In this document: positions 1 through 7,932 of the stretch, piece by piece
How positions within the stretch are numbered: position 1 is the first letter of the stretch
How the letters are laid out: the number at the start of each line of letters is the position of its first letter
Origin: CANKBT01 sp038235705
Lineage (GTDB): Bacteria; Actinomycetota; Actinomycetes; Mycobacteriales; SCTD01
Direction of reading: 5' to 3'
DNA length: 64,000 nt
Assembly: GCA_038235705.1 (NCBI GenBank)
Contig: JBBSTR010000002.1
Coordinates: forward strand, 1-64,000
The notes under the pieces: generated by a model
Told to the model about the DNA's origin: nothing
What the model saw: the letters and a program-made list of their open reading frames with translations, nothing else
Databases searched by the model: none
Made by a program: the position numbers and the translations under genes

Positions 1-37
1 CGGGTGGTCGGGGGTTCGATCCCCTCCGCGCCCACCA
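1..37 (+). tRNA. 3' end of a tRNA (isotype not determinable)
   Basis: A five-pair T stem (GGGGG with CCCTC, one G-U) encloses the loop TTCGATC, followed by the acceptor 3' strand CGCGCCC, discriminator A and an encoded CCA. The rest of the tRNA lies left of the window, so the anticodon is not visible. The acceptor 5' strand should read GGGCGCG. The next gene starts about 25 bases after the CCA. Confidence 0.85.
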
Positions 38-63
38 CCGGCACGGCGCGGCAGACTGTCGTG

Positions 64-1179
64 ATGCTGCTCCGGGACGTGGTCCGTGCTCTCGAGGCCG
101 ACTGGCCGACCGTGCTGGCCGAGGACTGGGACGCCGTCGGGTTGGTGTGCGGCGACCCGGACGAAGCGGTCGAGCACGTGCACCTCGCGGTCGACTCGAC
201 CGAGGAGGTCGTCGCTGAGGCTTTGCGCGCAGGTGCGCAGCTGTTGGTCACCCACCACCCCCTCTACCTTCGCGGCACGACCACGGTCGCGGCGACGACG
301 CCGAAGGGTCGCGCGCTGCACGCCCTGGTCCGTGGCGGCTGCGGGCTGCTCGTCGCGCACACCAACGCCGACCGTGCCGAGGGCGGGGTCAACGACGCGC
401 TGGCCGACCTGTTCGACCTGCGCGACCGCGTGCCGCTCGAGCCGGCAGCCGCCCTCCGGTTGGACCGGCTCGGTGTCTACGTCCCGCTGGCCGACGTGGA
501 CCGGGTGCGGGACGCGATGCACGAGGCCGGCGCGGGAGCGATCGGTGCGTATGACCGCTGCTCCTGGCAGAGCGTCGGTGAGGGCCGGTTCCGTCCGCTG
601 CCCGGCGCCCGTCCGTCGCTCGGTGAGGTGGGCCGTCTCGAGGTGGTGCCGGAGGTCCGGCTGGAGGTGGTCCTGCCCACCGGCTCACGCGCCGGGGTGC
701 TGGCGGCGATGCGCGCGGCGCACCCCTACGAGGAGGTGGCGCACGACGTGGTCGAGCTGGTGGGTGAGCCCGGATCGCTCGGCCTCGGTCGGGTCGGTGC
801 CCTGCCCTCGCCGATGACGTTCCGGGCCTTGGTCGAGCGCGCCGCGCAGGTGCTGCCCCGCACGGCCTGGGGCGTACGCGGCAGTGGCGACCCCGACCGG
901 CTGGTGTCGCGGCTCGCGGTCTGCGGCGGCGCAGGGGACAGCCTGTTGCGGTGCGCTGCGGAGGCCGGCGCCGAGGTGTTTCTCACCAGCGACCTGCGGC
1001 ACCACCCGGCCCAGGAAGCGCCGGAGGGCCTGTCGTTGATCGACGCGGCGCACTGGGCCACCGAGTCGCCCTGGCTGGCGGTCGCGGCCGACCGGCTGAG
1101 CGCACGGACCGGGGTGGTGACCTCCGTCTCTAGGCTGGTCACCGACCCCTTCGGACTGCACGCGAGAGGACCTGAGTGA
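64..1179 (+). CDS. Nif3-like dinuclear metal centre hexameric protein
   Basis: Nif3/YqfO-type protein of 371 residues, the usual length for the form carrying a CutA/PII-like insert between the two Nif3 halves. The N-terminal half has the metal-ligand pair His64-His65 in VTHHPLY and the HTNAD segment. The C-terminal half has TSDLRHH and DAAHWATE, which complete the dinuclear site. The family is widespread and its physiological substrate is unsettled; older databases call it GTP cyclohydrolase type 2. A GTG at 61 directly precedes the chosen ATG and is an equally possible start. The stop overlaps the next start as GTGA. Nif3, zinc ribbon and RNase H/CobC in this order match M. tuberculosis Rv2230c-Rv2228c. 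Confidence 0.9.
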   Translation: MLLRDVVRALEADWPTVLAEDWDAVGLVCGDPDEAVEHVHLAVDSTEEVVAEALRAGAQLLVTHHPLYLRGTTTVAATTPKGRALHALVRGGCGLLVAHTNADRAEGGVNDALADLFDLRDRVPLEPAAALRLDRLGVYVPLADVDRVRDAMHEAGAGAIGAYDRCSWQSVGEGRFRPLPGARPSLGEVGRLEVVPEVRLEVVLPTGSRAGVLAAMRAAHPYEEVAHDVVELVGEPGSLGLGRVGALPSPMTFRALVERAAQVLPRTAWGVRGSGDPDRLVSRLAVCGGAGDSLLRCAAEAGAEVFLTSDLRHHPAQEAPEGLSLIDAAHWATESPWLAVAADRLSARTGVVTSVSRLVTDPFGLHARGPE

Positions 1180-1916
1180 AGGCCGACCCGTTCGCCCAGC
1201 TGCGGCTGCTGGACCTGCAGGCGCTCGACACCGCGCTGGCCCAGCTGGCGCACCGTCGTCGTACGCTCCCGGAGCTCACCGAGATCGACCGGCTCGAGGC
1301 CCTGGTCGCCGGAAGTCGTGACGAGGTGACGCGGCTGGAGACCGAGGCGAGCGACCTGGCGCGGCAGACAGCCAAGCTCGAGGACGAGATCGCGCAGGTC
1401 CGCGCGCGCAAGCAGCGCAACGACGACCGGCTCGCGTCCGGGAGCGTGGCGGCCAAGCAGATGACCGATCTCGAGCACGAGAACGTGTCGCTGGTGCGGC
1501 GCCAGGGTGATCTGGAGGACCAGGAGCTCGAGCTCATGGAGCAGGCGGAGAGGGTCCAGGGTGGGCTCGACGTGCTGGTCGAGGAGCGCGAGGGCCGGCG
1601 TCGTGAGCAGGACGAGGCTGGGGTCGCGCGCGACACCCGCTACGCGGAGATCGACGCAGACGTCGAGGCACGTCAGGACGAACGCACCGTCCTGGTCACC
1701 GAGCTGCCGGAGGACCTCGTCGCCCTGTACGAGAAGATCCGTGCGGCCGAGGGCGGCCTCGGCGCCGGGGAGGTCGCCCGCGGTCGCTGCGGCGCCTGTC
1801 GGCTGGAGCTGATGAGCAACGAGAGGGCCGAGCTGCGGGCGGCTGAGCCGGACGACGTGCTCCGGCACGAGGAGTGCCGCCGGATCATGGTGCGGACCGC
1901 GGAGTCCGGACTGTGA
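1176..1916 (+). CDS. Coiled-coil C4-type zinc ribbon protein (DUF164/zf-RING_7)
   Basis: 246 residues. Roughly residues 5-180 are a long charged heptad-rich coiled coil, and the end is a zinc ribbon with CGAC followed by HEEC, so the usual first cysteine of the second pair is a histidine here. The family resembles bacterial coiled-coil zinc ribbon proteins of unknown cellular role (M. tuberculosis Rv2229c is the positional equivalent). Translationally coupled to the Nif3 gene through a GTGA overlap. Its last eight codons and stop lie in the first copy of a 32-bp triplication, so the 3' end of the gene was copied twice downstream. Confidence 0.88.
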   Translation: MKADPFAQLRLLDLQALDTALAQLAHRRRTLPELTEIDRLEALVAGSRDEVTRLETEASDLARQTAKLEDEIAQVRARKQRNDDRLASGSVAAKQMTDLEHENVSLVRRQGDLEDQELELMEQAERVQGGLDVLVEEREGRRREQDEAGVARDTRYAEIDADVEARQDERTVLVTELPEDLVALYEKIRAAEGGLGAGEVARGRCGACRLELMSNERAELRAAEPDDVLRHEECRRIMVRTAESGL

Positions 1917-1982
1917 GCACTGTGCGGACCGCGGAGTCCGGACTGTGAGCACTGTGTGGACCGCGGAGTCCGGACTGTGAGC
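1890..1982 (+). repeat. 32-bp tandem triplication spanning the zinc ribbon stop codon
   Basis: Three head-to-tail copies begin at 1890, 1922 and 1954. Copies 1 and 2 are identical, and copy 3 differs by C to T near its start and in its last bases. Each contains the perfect 10-bp palindrome AGTCCGGACT. The first copy encodes the last residues and stop of the upstream gene, and the other two fill most of the gap before the RNase H start at 2003. The unit is not a multiple of three, so it cannot lengthen the protein. Confidence 0.97.
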
Positions 1983-2002
1983 CTTCTCGCAGTCCCGCGC
2001 AG

Positions 2003-3121
2003 ATGACGGGACGGGTGATCGTCGAGGCTGACGGAGGCTCGCGCGGCAACCCCGGTCCTTCGGGCTGGGGCGCCGTCGTCCTGGACGGGCAGACCGGGGA
2101 GGTCCTGGCCGAGCGCGCCGCCGGGATCGGTCGGGCGACCAACAACGTCGCCGAGTACGGCGGGCTGATCGCCGGCCTCACCGCCGCCCTGGAGCTGGAG
2201 CCGTCCCTGGTCGACGTACGGATGGACAGCAAGCTCGTCGTCGAGCAGATGAGCGGCCGGTGGCAGGTCAAGCACCCGGACATGAAGCCGCTGGCCCGAG
2301 AAGCGGCAGCCCTGGTGGCCAGGTTCCCGTCGGTGCGCTTCACCTGGATCCCCCGGGCTCAGAACAGTCACGCCGACCGGCTCGCCAACGAGGCGATGGA
2401 CGCTCAGGCCAAGGGCCTGGTCTGGCGGCCCGGGGGCGGCCCTGCCGACCCGGCTGACGCCTTCCTGGCCCTCGCGGAGAAACCCGCCTTGGCGTGGCGA
2501 CCCCCGTCGACGACCCCCACGACGATGCTGCTGCTGCGGCACGGGCAGACCGCGCTGTCGGTGGACAAGCGGTTCTCGGGCATCGGCGACCCCGAGCTGA
2601 CCGAGCTGGGCCGGGAGCAGGCCGACGCCGCCGGTCGACGTCTCGCGACGGCGGGCGTCGAGGTCATCGTCAGCTCACCGCTGCAGCGGGCCCGCGCGAC
2701 CGCCGACGCCGTGTCCCGCGCGACCGGGCTCGAGGTGCAGGTCGAGCAGGGTCTGCGCGAGACCGACTTCGGCGACTGGGAGGGCTACACGTTTGCGGAG
2801 GTGCACGCAAGATGGCCGACGGAGATGGCCGCCTGGCTGGCCAGCACCGCCGTCGCCCCGCCGTCCGGGGAGAGCTTCGACGCCACCGCCACGCGCGTCC
2901 GCAAGGCGCGGGACCGGGTGCTCGCGAGCTGTGGAGGCAAGACCGTCGTCGTCGTCAGCCATGTGACGCCGATCAAGACGCTGCTGCGCATGGCGCTCGA
3001 CGCGCCGCCGTCGGCGCTCTACCGGATGCACCTGGACCTCGCCTGCCTGTCGGAGATCGCCTGGTGGAGCGACGGCCCGGCCGTCGTGCGCAGCCTCAAC
3101 GACACTGCCCATCTGCGGTGA
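2003..3121 (+). CDS. Bifunctional RNase HI / acid (alpha-ribazole) phosphatase
   Basis: A 372-residue fusion. Residues 1-135 are RNase HI with the acidic set Asp10, Glu51, Asp75 and Asp125, which cuts RNA in RNA-DNA hybrids. Residues about 172-370 are a histidine phosphatase with RHGQT at 179-183 (nucleophile His180) and a later SHVTP motif. The same fusion in M. tuberculosis is Rv2228c, whose C-terminal half has been linked to alpha-ribazole phosphatase (CobC) activity in cobalamin assembly. That fits the cobD and CobC-like genes a few kb away. The ATG lies in the gap left by the 32-bp repeats, with no strong ribosome binding site. The stop overlaps the next GTG. Confidence 0.95.
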   Translation: MTGRVIVEADGGSRGNPGPSGWGAVVLDGQTGEVLAERAAGIGRATNNVAEYGGLIAGLTAALELEPSLVDVRMDSKLVVEQMSGRWQVKHPDMKPLAREAAALVARFPSVRFTWIPRAQNSHADRLANEAMDAQAKGLVWRPGGGPADPADAFLALAEKPALAWRPPSTTPTTMLLLRHGQTALSVDKRFSGIGDPELTELGREQADAAGRRLATAGVEVIVSSPLQRARATADAVSRATGLEVQVEQGLRETDFGDWEGYTFAEVHARWPTEMAAWLASTAVAPPSGESFDATATRVRKARDRVLASCGGKTVVVVSHVTPIKTLLRMALDAPPSALYRMHLDLACLSEIAWWSDGPAVVRSLNDTAHLR

Positions 3122-4194
3122 TCGCGCTGCGCGAGCTGGCGCCGGGGATCCTCACCTCGCTCGGGCTCGGCGCGGGCGGCCTGACGCTGCCACCCGCACG
3201 GCGCGTCTGCCTGCTGCTCGTCGACGGGCTCGGAGACCTGCTGCTCGCCGAGCACGCGGCCCTCGCACCGACCCTGACCGGGCTGCGGCACGCCACGGTC
3301 CAGGTGCCGTTCCCGTCGTCGACCCCGACGTCGCTCGCCACCCTGTCCACCGGGGAGGACCCGGGCGGGCACGGCGTCGTCGGGGTCACCACGCTGGTCG
3401 ACGGGGAGCCGCTCACCACGCTGACCTGGCAGTCCGGCGACGAGCCCGCGAGCGCGGCGCCGACCGCGCTCCAGGCGCGACCGACCCTGTTCGAGCGTGT
3501 GACCGCCGCGGGCCTGCCCGCCGTGCAGGTCACGCTGCGGGCGTTCGAGGGCAGCGGCTTCACCGAGGCGATCTGGCGGGGCAGCGACTTTCGCGGCCTA
3601 CGGCGAGGGGACCGGCTGGCCGACTCTGTCCTGGACGCCGTGGCGCCGATGGAGGCCGGGTTCGTCTTGGGTTACACCCCGGCGCTGGACAGCGTCGGTC
3701 ACCGCTACGGGGCGGGCTCCGGCCCCTGGTGCGAGCAGCTCGAGGAGGTGGACGCACTGGTCCGAGACGTGCGCGACCGGCTCCCGACCGGCACCCTGCT
3801 GCTGGTGACAGGTGACCACGGGATGCTCACGCCGACCGACCGGCTCGACCTGGACGTGCGGACCGATCTGCTGCGCGACGTCGACGTGGTCACCGGTGAG
3901 CCGCGTGCCGTGCACCTGCACAGCGCACGGCCGGAAGCGGTTGCCGACCGTTGGCGCGCAGAGCTCGCCGGTCGAGCGACGGTGGCGCTGCGCAACGAGG
4001 CGCTCGCTCAGCAGTGGTTCGGGCCGGTGCGTCCGGAGCTGGTCGCGCGCCTGGGCGACGTCATCGTGCGCTGCGGACCCGATCTGGCTGTCGTCCGTAC
4101 GCGCACCGAACCACTGCTCGCCGCGCTCGTCGGGATGCACGGCGGGGTCACCGATGCCGAGGCGTACGTGCCGCTGCTCCTGCACGCGGGGTGA
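3118..4194 (+). CDS. Alkaline phosphatase family protein (nucleotide pyrophosphatase/phosphodiesterase type)
   Basis: 358 residues. The N-terminal LLLVDGLGD supplies the first metal-binding aspartate. PSSTPTSLATLSTG carries the Ser/Thr nucleophile region. GYTPALDSVGHRYG and VTGDHGM give the other Asp/His metal ligands. This is the type I phosphodiesterase/nucleotide pyrophosphatase fold, and the substrate cannot be read from sequence. No signal peptide is visible, so it is probably cytoplasmic. GTG start overlapping the RNase H stop (GTGA), so it is the last gene of a translationally coupled run. The next gene is convergent, 4 bases away. Confidence 0.85.
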   Translation: MIALRELAPGILTSLGLGAGGLTLPPARRVCLLLVDGLGDLLLAEHAALAPTLTGLRHATVQVPFPSSTPTSLATLSTGEDPGGHGVVGVTTLVDGEPLTTLTWQSGDEPASAAPTALQARPTLFERVTAAGLPAVQVTLRAFEGSGFTEAIWRGSDFRGLRRGDRLADSVLDAVAPMEAGFVLGYTPALDSVGHRYGAGSGPWCEQLEEVDALVRDVRDRLPTGTLLLVTGDHGMLTPTDRLDLDVRTDLLRDVDVVTGEPRAVHLHSARPEAVADRWRAELAGRATVALRNEALAQQWFGPVRPELVARLGDVIVRCGPDLAVVRTRTEPLLAALVGMHGGVTDAEAYVPLLLHAG

Positions 4195-4198
4195 CGAG

Positions 4199-5404
4199 CT
4201 ACGCAGCCATCGTGAGTCGTCGTCGCTGGGTGCTGCTCAGGGCGGCGAGGAAGGCCAGCCGCGGGGCGTCCTCCGTGAGCCCGGTGGCCACCGGGACGGC
4301 CGGTGCCCCCCGCTCGTAGGACAGCACCGAGGACAGCACCTCGCCGAGCGGTCCGCGGTGCTGGAGGACCGCCTCCTGCGTGACGAGCGACAGCGGGAGC
4401 GCGTCGAGCAGCGCGCTGTCGGACAGGCCCAGCAGACTGCCCAGGCTCGAGACGAGCCCCACCACGAAGGCTTCGTCCTGCGCGCCGGTGCCGGCAGCGA
4501 GGTGCTCGCACATGCTGGCGCGGACCAACGCGGCCTCGACCCCGGCGCCCGCCTCGGGCGGCAGGTCGGCGACCATGAGCAACAGGGTCCACCGGCGGAG
4601 CTCGGTCAGGCCGAGCACGAGCAGCGCGTCGACGATGCTGCTCACCTTGCTCGCCCGCCCGGTGCCGGCGCTGTTGGCCGCGCGCAGGATCCGGTAGGTC
4701 AGGCCCGGATCGGTGCGGACGATCTTCGCGACGGTGGACAGCGAGACGTCCGGGGCTTCCAACGCCTGCAGCAGCTGCAGGCACGCCGTCTGCCCTGACG
4801 ACAGCGAGCGACCTTGCAGCACCTCGGGGCGCTCCAGCAGATAGCCCTGGTAGTAGCTCACCCCGAGCCGGCGGCAGGTCGTGAGCTGCGCCTCGGTCTC
4901 GACCTTTTCCGCAAGCACCTGTCGTCCGGCCGCCTGGCACGCCCGGACGACCGACTCGAGCTCGTCCCCGTGCTGGAGCACGTCGAGCTTGACGAGGTCC
5001 ACCTCGGCGAGCAGCGGCGCGGTCTCGGGGGTAAGCACGAAGTCGTCGAGCGCCAGGCGGTAGCCCTGCTCGTGAAGCCGGCGCACACCGCTCAACAGCT
5101 CGGGGTCGTGCCCGACGTCCTCGAGCACCTCCAGCACGAGCCGGCTCTTGTCGGTGGGCAGCGGCAGCTCGCCCGTCAGGAAGGGCCGAGGCAGGTTGAC
5201 GAAGGCCAGCTTGTCACCGACCAGCTGCCCCAGCCCGATGTCGAGGAAGGACGCGAGCAGCACCTGGGCGGTCGCGGCCACGGCAGAGGTCCCCGGACTA
5301 CCGACCCGGGCGTACGCGACGTCGCTGTCCCGGAACAGAAGCTCATAGCCGACCACGAGCCCGGCTTCGTCGAACACGGCTTGCCGTCCGATGTGGACGT
5401 CCAT
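4199..5404 (-). CDS. EAL-HDOD signalling protein (YuxH-like, possible c-di-GMP phosphodiesterase)
   Basis: 401 residues. Residues 1 to about 190 form an EAL domain: YELLFR (Glu21), a conserved Asn in FVNLPRP, the Glu in LVLEVLED, LALDDF, VKLD, EKVET and YYQGYLL. Most metal- and c-di-GMP-binding positions are therefore kept, although the canonical E-A/V-L reads E-L-L. Residues about 195-385 are an HDOD domain without the HD catalytic pair. Such proteins hydrolyse or only bind c-di-GMP, and which applies here is open. The gene stands alone, pointing away from rnpB, and is convergent with the phosphatase-superfamily gene. Confidence 0.85.
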   Translation of the reverse strand: MDVHIGRQAVFDEAGLVVGYELLFRDSDVAYARVGSPGTSAVAATAQVLLASFLDIGLGQLVGDKLAFVNLPRPFLTGELPLPTDKSRLVLEVLEDVGHDPELLSGVRRLHEQGYRLALDDFVLTPETAPLLAEVDLVKLDVLQHGDELESVVRACQAAGRQVLAEKVETEAQLTTCRRLGVSYYQGYLLERPEVLQGRSLSSGQTACLQLLQALEAPDVSLSTVAKIVRTDPGLTYRILRAANSAGTGRASKVSSIVDALLVLGLTELRRWTLLLMVADLPPEAGAGVEAALVRASMCEHLAAGTGAQDEAFVVGLVSSLGSLLGLSDSALLDALPLSLVTQEAVLQHRGPLGEVLSSVLSYERGAPAVPVATGLTEDAPRLAFLAALSSTQRRRLTMAA

Positions 5405-5513
5405 GCTCGCTCCTCGGCCTCGACGGGTGAAGGGCCGCGTCCCACCTGTCGTCGGCGCACTGCGGGTGCACCTGAACCGACAGCGGGCGAGCGACTTCCC
5501 GCCTGCCGGGGCC

Positions 5514-5519
5514 TATGCT
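5514..5519 (+). promoter_or_regulatory. Probable -10 element of the RNase P RNA gene
   Basis: TATGCT lies about 7-11 bases upstream of the paired 5' end of the RNA. I see no good -35 match at the normal spacing, which is common in actinobacteria. Confidence 0.45.
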
Positions 5520-5525
5520 CGCCGC

Positions 5526-5911
5526 GGGACGAGTCGGTCGGACGGCCGCGGCTTCTTAACGGAGGTCGAGGAAAGTCCGGACTCCACAGGGCAGGGTGGT
5601 CGTTAACAGCGACCCGGGGTGACCCGCGGGAAAGTGCCACAGAAAACAGACCGCCGGCGCAAGCCGGTAAGGGTGAAACGGTGCGGCAAGAGCGCACCAG
5701 CGCCCGGGGTGACCCGGGCGGCTCGGCAAACCCCACCCGGAGCAAGGTCGAGAGGGAGACCCAGACACATCGGGGCTCCTGCGCAGGCGGACGGCCCGTC
5801 CGATGCCTGCGGGTGGACCGCACGAGGTCGTTGGCAACAGCGGCCCTAGATGGATGGTCGTCACCAGCCCTCGGGCTGGCACAGGATCCGGCTTACAGAC
5901 CGGCTCGTCCC
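5526..5911 (+). ncRNA. rnpB: RNase P RNA (type A)
   Basis: About 386 nt. The 5' segment GGGACGAGTCGGTC pairs with the 3' segment GACCGGCTCGTCCC to form P1. Core signatures are present: GAGGAAAGTCCGGACTCC near the 5' end, the ACAGAAAA element, GGTAAGGGTGAAA, GAGACCC, and GGCTTACAGACC at the 3' end. It is the catalytic RNA that matures tRNA 5' ends. The RNA stops 3 bases before the stop codon of the opposite-strand transglutaminase gene. Confidence 0.97.
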
Positions 5912-5914
5912 CCT

Positions 5915-6733
5915 TCAGGCACCGAGGCTGACCTGCTCGTCGAGGTCGTCGAGCGGTAGGTCGCCGTCCACCGTCGCCTGCACCTCCATGGTCTCCAGCT
6001 CGACCAGCCCGCCCCAGCTGGACAGGAACGCGGTGTCGGCCGCGTCGCGCCCGGTGGCGATGCGCACCAAGCTCTGCCGGGGCGCGAGCAGGGTCGCGTC
6101 CACGACCCGCCACACGCCGTCGACCAAGGCCTCGACGACGGCGTGAAAGTCCATCGGGTCCAGCCCGGGTGCATACACCGACGCCAGCCGCGCCGGTACG
6201 TCCCTCGCCCGGAGCAGCGCGACCGCGAGGTGCGCGTAGTCGCGACAGACCCCGCGCCGGGCCAGCAGCGTGTCGACGGCGCCGTCGGTTCCGCTGCTGC
6301 TGCCCGGCACGTAGATCAGGTGGGTGCCGACCCACAGCGCCACGGCACGGAGCAGCTCCCCGGGGTCGTCGAGCCCGCCGAACTCGGCCAGCCCCGTGGC
6401 GAGCAGGCGGTCGCTCTCGGCGTACCGGCTGGGCCGCAGGTAGCGGCTGGCGTCCAGCGGACCGGTGGTCGGCGCGACCGCCTCCCCGACGCTGGCTCGG
6501 TAGTCGACCTGCAGCCGTCCTGCGTCGACCTGGAGCAGGTGCAGCCGGCCACCGTGGTCGGACGTGTGCTCGGTCAGAGCGACCGGTTCGCCGTCCAGGG
6601 TCACGGTGAGCTGCTCGTCGACCGGGTGCGACACGGCGATCTGCAGCTCCAGCGAGGCGGGGTCGTGGACGATGCAGGCGAGGTGGGAGGCGACGTGACG
6701 CAGCGGCAGGGGCACCGGGCAAGACTCGCCCAT
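5915..6733 (-). CDS. Transglutaminase-like superfamily protein
   Basis: 272 residues. An N-terminal beta-rich half precedes a transglutaminase core with the triad Cys in RRGVCRDYAHL, His in DFHAVVEA and Asp in VVDATLL. This is the bacterial Tgl-N/transglut-core family of cysteine peptidase-like enzymes, which have no signal peptide and an unknown substrate. The ATG at 6733 is preceded by GGTGG. Starts farther upstream would run into the divergent neighbour. The divergent gene is a second, only distantly similar member of the same superfamily, so the two probably share a control region of about 60 bases. Confidence 0.85.
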   Translation of the reverse strand: MGESCPVPLPLRHVASHLACIVHDPASLELQIAVSHPVDEQLTVTLDGEPVALTEHTSDHGGRLHLLQVDAGRLQVDYRASVGEAVAPTTGPLDASRYLRPSRYAESDRLLATGLAEFGGLDDPGELLRAVALWVGTHLIYVPGSSSGTDGAVDTLLARRGVCRDYAHLAVALLRARDVPARLASVYAPGLDPMDFHAVVEALVDGVWRVVDATLLAPRQSLVRIATGRDAADTAFLSSWGGLVELETMEVQATVDGDLPLDDLDEQVSLGA

Positions 6734-6796
6734 GTCGCCACCGGCTTGTCGTGCGGGCGTCACACAGGTGAAACACGAAGCCTGCAGGCTGAGCTG

Positions 6797-7636
6797 GTGA
6801 GCACCGGTTATCGCCTCGAGCAGCGCTTCCGCTACACCTACGACGCTCCCGCGCACGACCTGGTGCACCGGCTCGTCGTGCTCCCTCCGACCTTGATCGG
6901 CGACCAGCGGCTGCTGCACGGTGACGTCAAGGTTTCCGACCCTAGGGCCCGGGTCTCCTGGGACCTGCGCCGTCCCGAGGCGCAGGCCTGCATCGTCCGG
7001 CTCACCGAGGTGCCGCCGGTGCTCGAGCTGACGGTCACTGCCGAGCTGCAGCGAGGTGAGCCGGAGCAGGTGCTCCCGGCGGGTCTGCTGTGGTCTGCAG
7101 AGGCCCGTCGTACGACGGCGCTCACCCGGCCCGACCGAGCGCTCCGCGAGCTCGCCCGCAGCCTCGGCTGCGGCGACCCGCTGACGCTCGCCGAGCGGGC
7201 GTGCAGCGCGGTGCACCAGCGCGTGACGTACACCCCCGGGGTCACCGGCGTGCGGACGACCGCCGCCGAGGCGCTCGCGCTCGGGGCGGGGGTCTGTCAG
7301 GACCAGGCGCACGTGATGCTGACGCTGTGCCGTCTGCTGGACGTGCCGAGCAGGTACGTCAGCGGGCACCTGGTAGGCCAGGGGGGCACGCACGCCTGGG
7401 TGCAGGTGCTCGTCCCGGGTGTCGGCGGCGCGCGGGCGGTGGCGCTGGACCCGTGCCACGACCGGCCGGCCGACGACGGCTACGTGACCGTCGCGGTGGG
7501 CGCCGACTACGCGGACGTACGACCGACCGCGGGCTGGTACCGCGGGAGTGCACGCAGCCGTCTGTCCAGCACGCGTGCGGTGTCGAGCTGGCGGCTGGTC
7601 AGCCCTGGGCGACGCACGGCGGCTTCTTCGGCATGA
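6797..7636 (+). CDS. Transglutaminase family protein (bacterial transglutaminase-like N-terminal type)
   Basis: 279 residues starting at GTG. The N-terminal YRLEQRFRYTYDAPAHDL segment is typical of the bacterial transglutaminase-like N-terminal domain. The core has Cys in GAGVCQDQAH, His in GTHAWV and Asp in ALDPCHD, so the catalytic triad is complete. Often found beside alpha-E/circularly permuted ATP-grasp genes, but none are seen here; its partner is instead the divergent transglutaminase. The 3' end overlaps the convergent lipoprotein gene by 38 bases. Confidence 0.85.
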   Translation: MSTGYRLEQRFRYTYDAPAHDLVHRLVVLPPTLIGDQRLLHGDVKVSDPRARVSWDLRRPEAQACIVRLTEVPPVLELTVTAELQRGEPEQVLPAGLLWSAEARRTTALTRPDRALRELARSLGCGDPLTLAERACSAVHQRVTYTPGVTGVRTTAAEALALGAGVCQDQAHVMLTLCRLLDVPSRYVSGHLVGQGGTHAWVQVLVPGVGGARAVALDPCHDRPADDGYVTVAVGADYADVRPTAGWYRGSARSRLSSTRAVSSWRLVSPGRRTAASSA

Positions 7637-7898
7637 TCTTCACGGCGACCGGCTGGACGCCGTTGCTGCCCCCGCTGAACGTGATGTCCACGCACGTGCC
7701 GACCTTGACGTCTTTCAGCTGCTGATCGGTCGCCACGAAGCAGAGTCCCGCCGTCGTGGCCGTCTTCACGCACAACCGGCTGTCGGCGACCTCGCTCACC
7801 TGGCCGTCGACGGTGTCGCCGCTGCCGCACCCGGCCACGGTGAGAACCAGCAGGACGAGGGCCAGGCAGAGACGACGCACCCGGTCACTGCACCACAC
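7599..7898 (-). CDS. Small lipoprotein of unknown function
   Basis: 99 residues. A hydrophobic signal peptide ends in the lipobox LTVAGC (Cys at about residue 24). The mature part of about 75 residues carries four cysteines, probably forming disulfides, and a small beta-barrel-like pattern. I do not recognise the family. The GTG at 7898 was chosen, with a second in-frame GTG at 7883 equally possible. It overlaps the 3' end of the convergent transglutaminase gene and starts 34 bases from the divergent cobD. Confidence 0.75.
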   Translation of the reverse strand: MWCSDRVRRLCLALVLLVLTVAGCGSGDTVDGQVSEVADSRLCVKTATTAGLCFVATDQQLKDVKVGTCVDITFSGGSNGVQPVAVKIMPKKPPCVAQG

Positions 7899-7932
7899 CG
7901 TGCACCGGGGCGCCTGCTCCTAGGGTGCTGTC

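Noticed and set aside
1..37. tRNA 3' end as an integration site for a mobile element
   Set aside because: No repeat of the tRNA end, no integrase and no change in base composition to the right of it.
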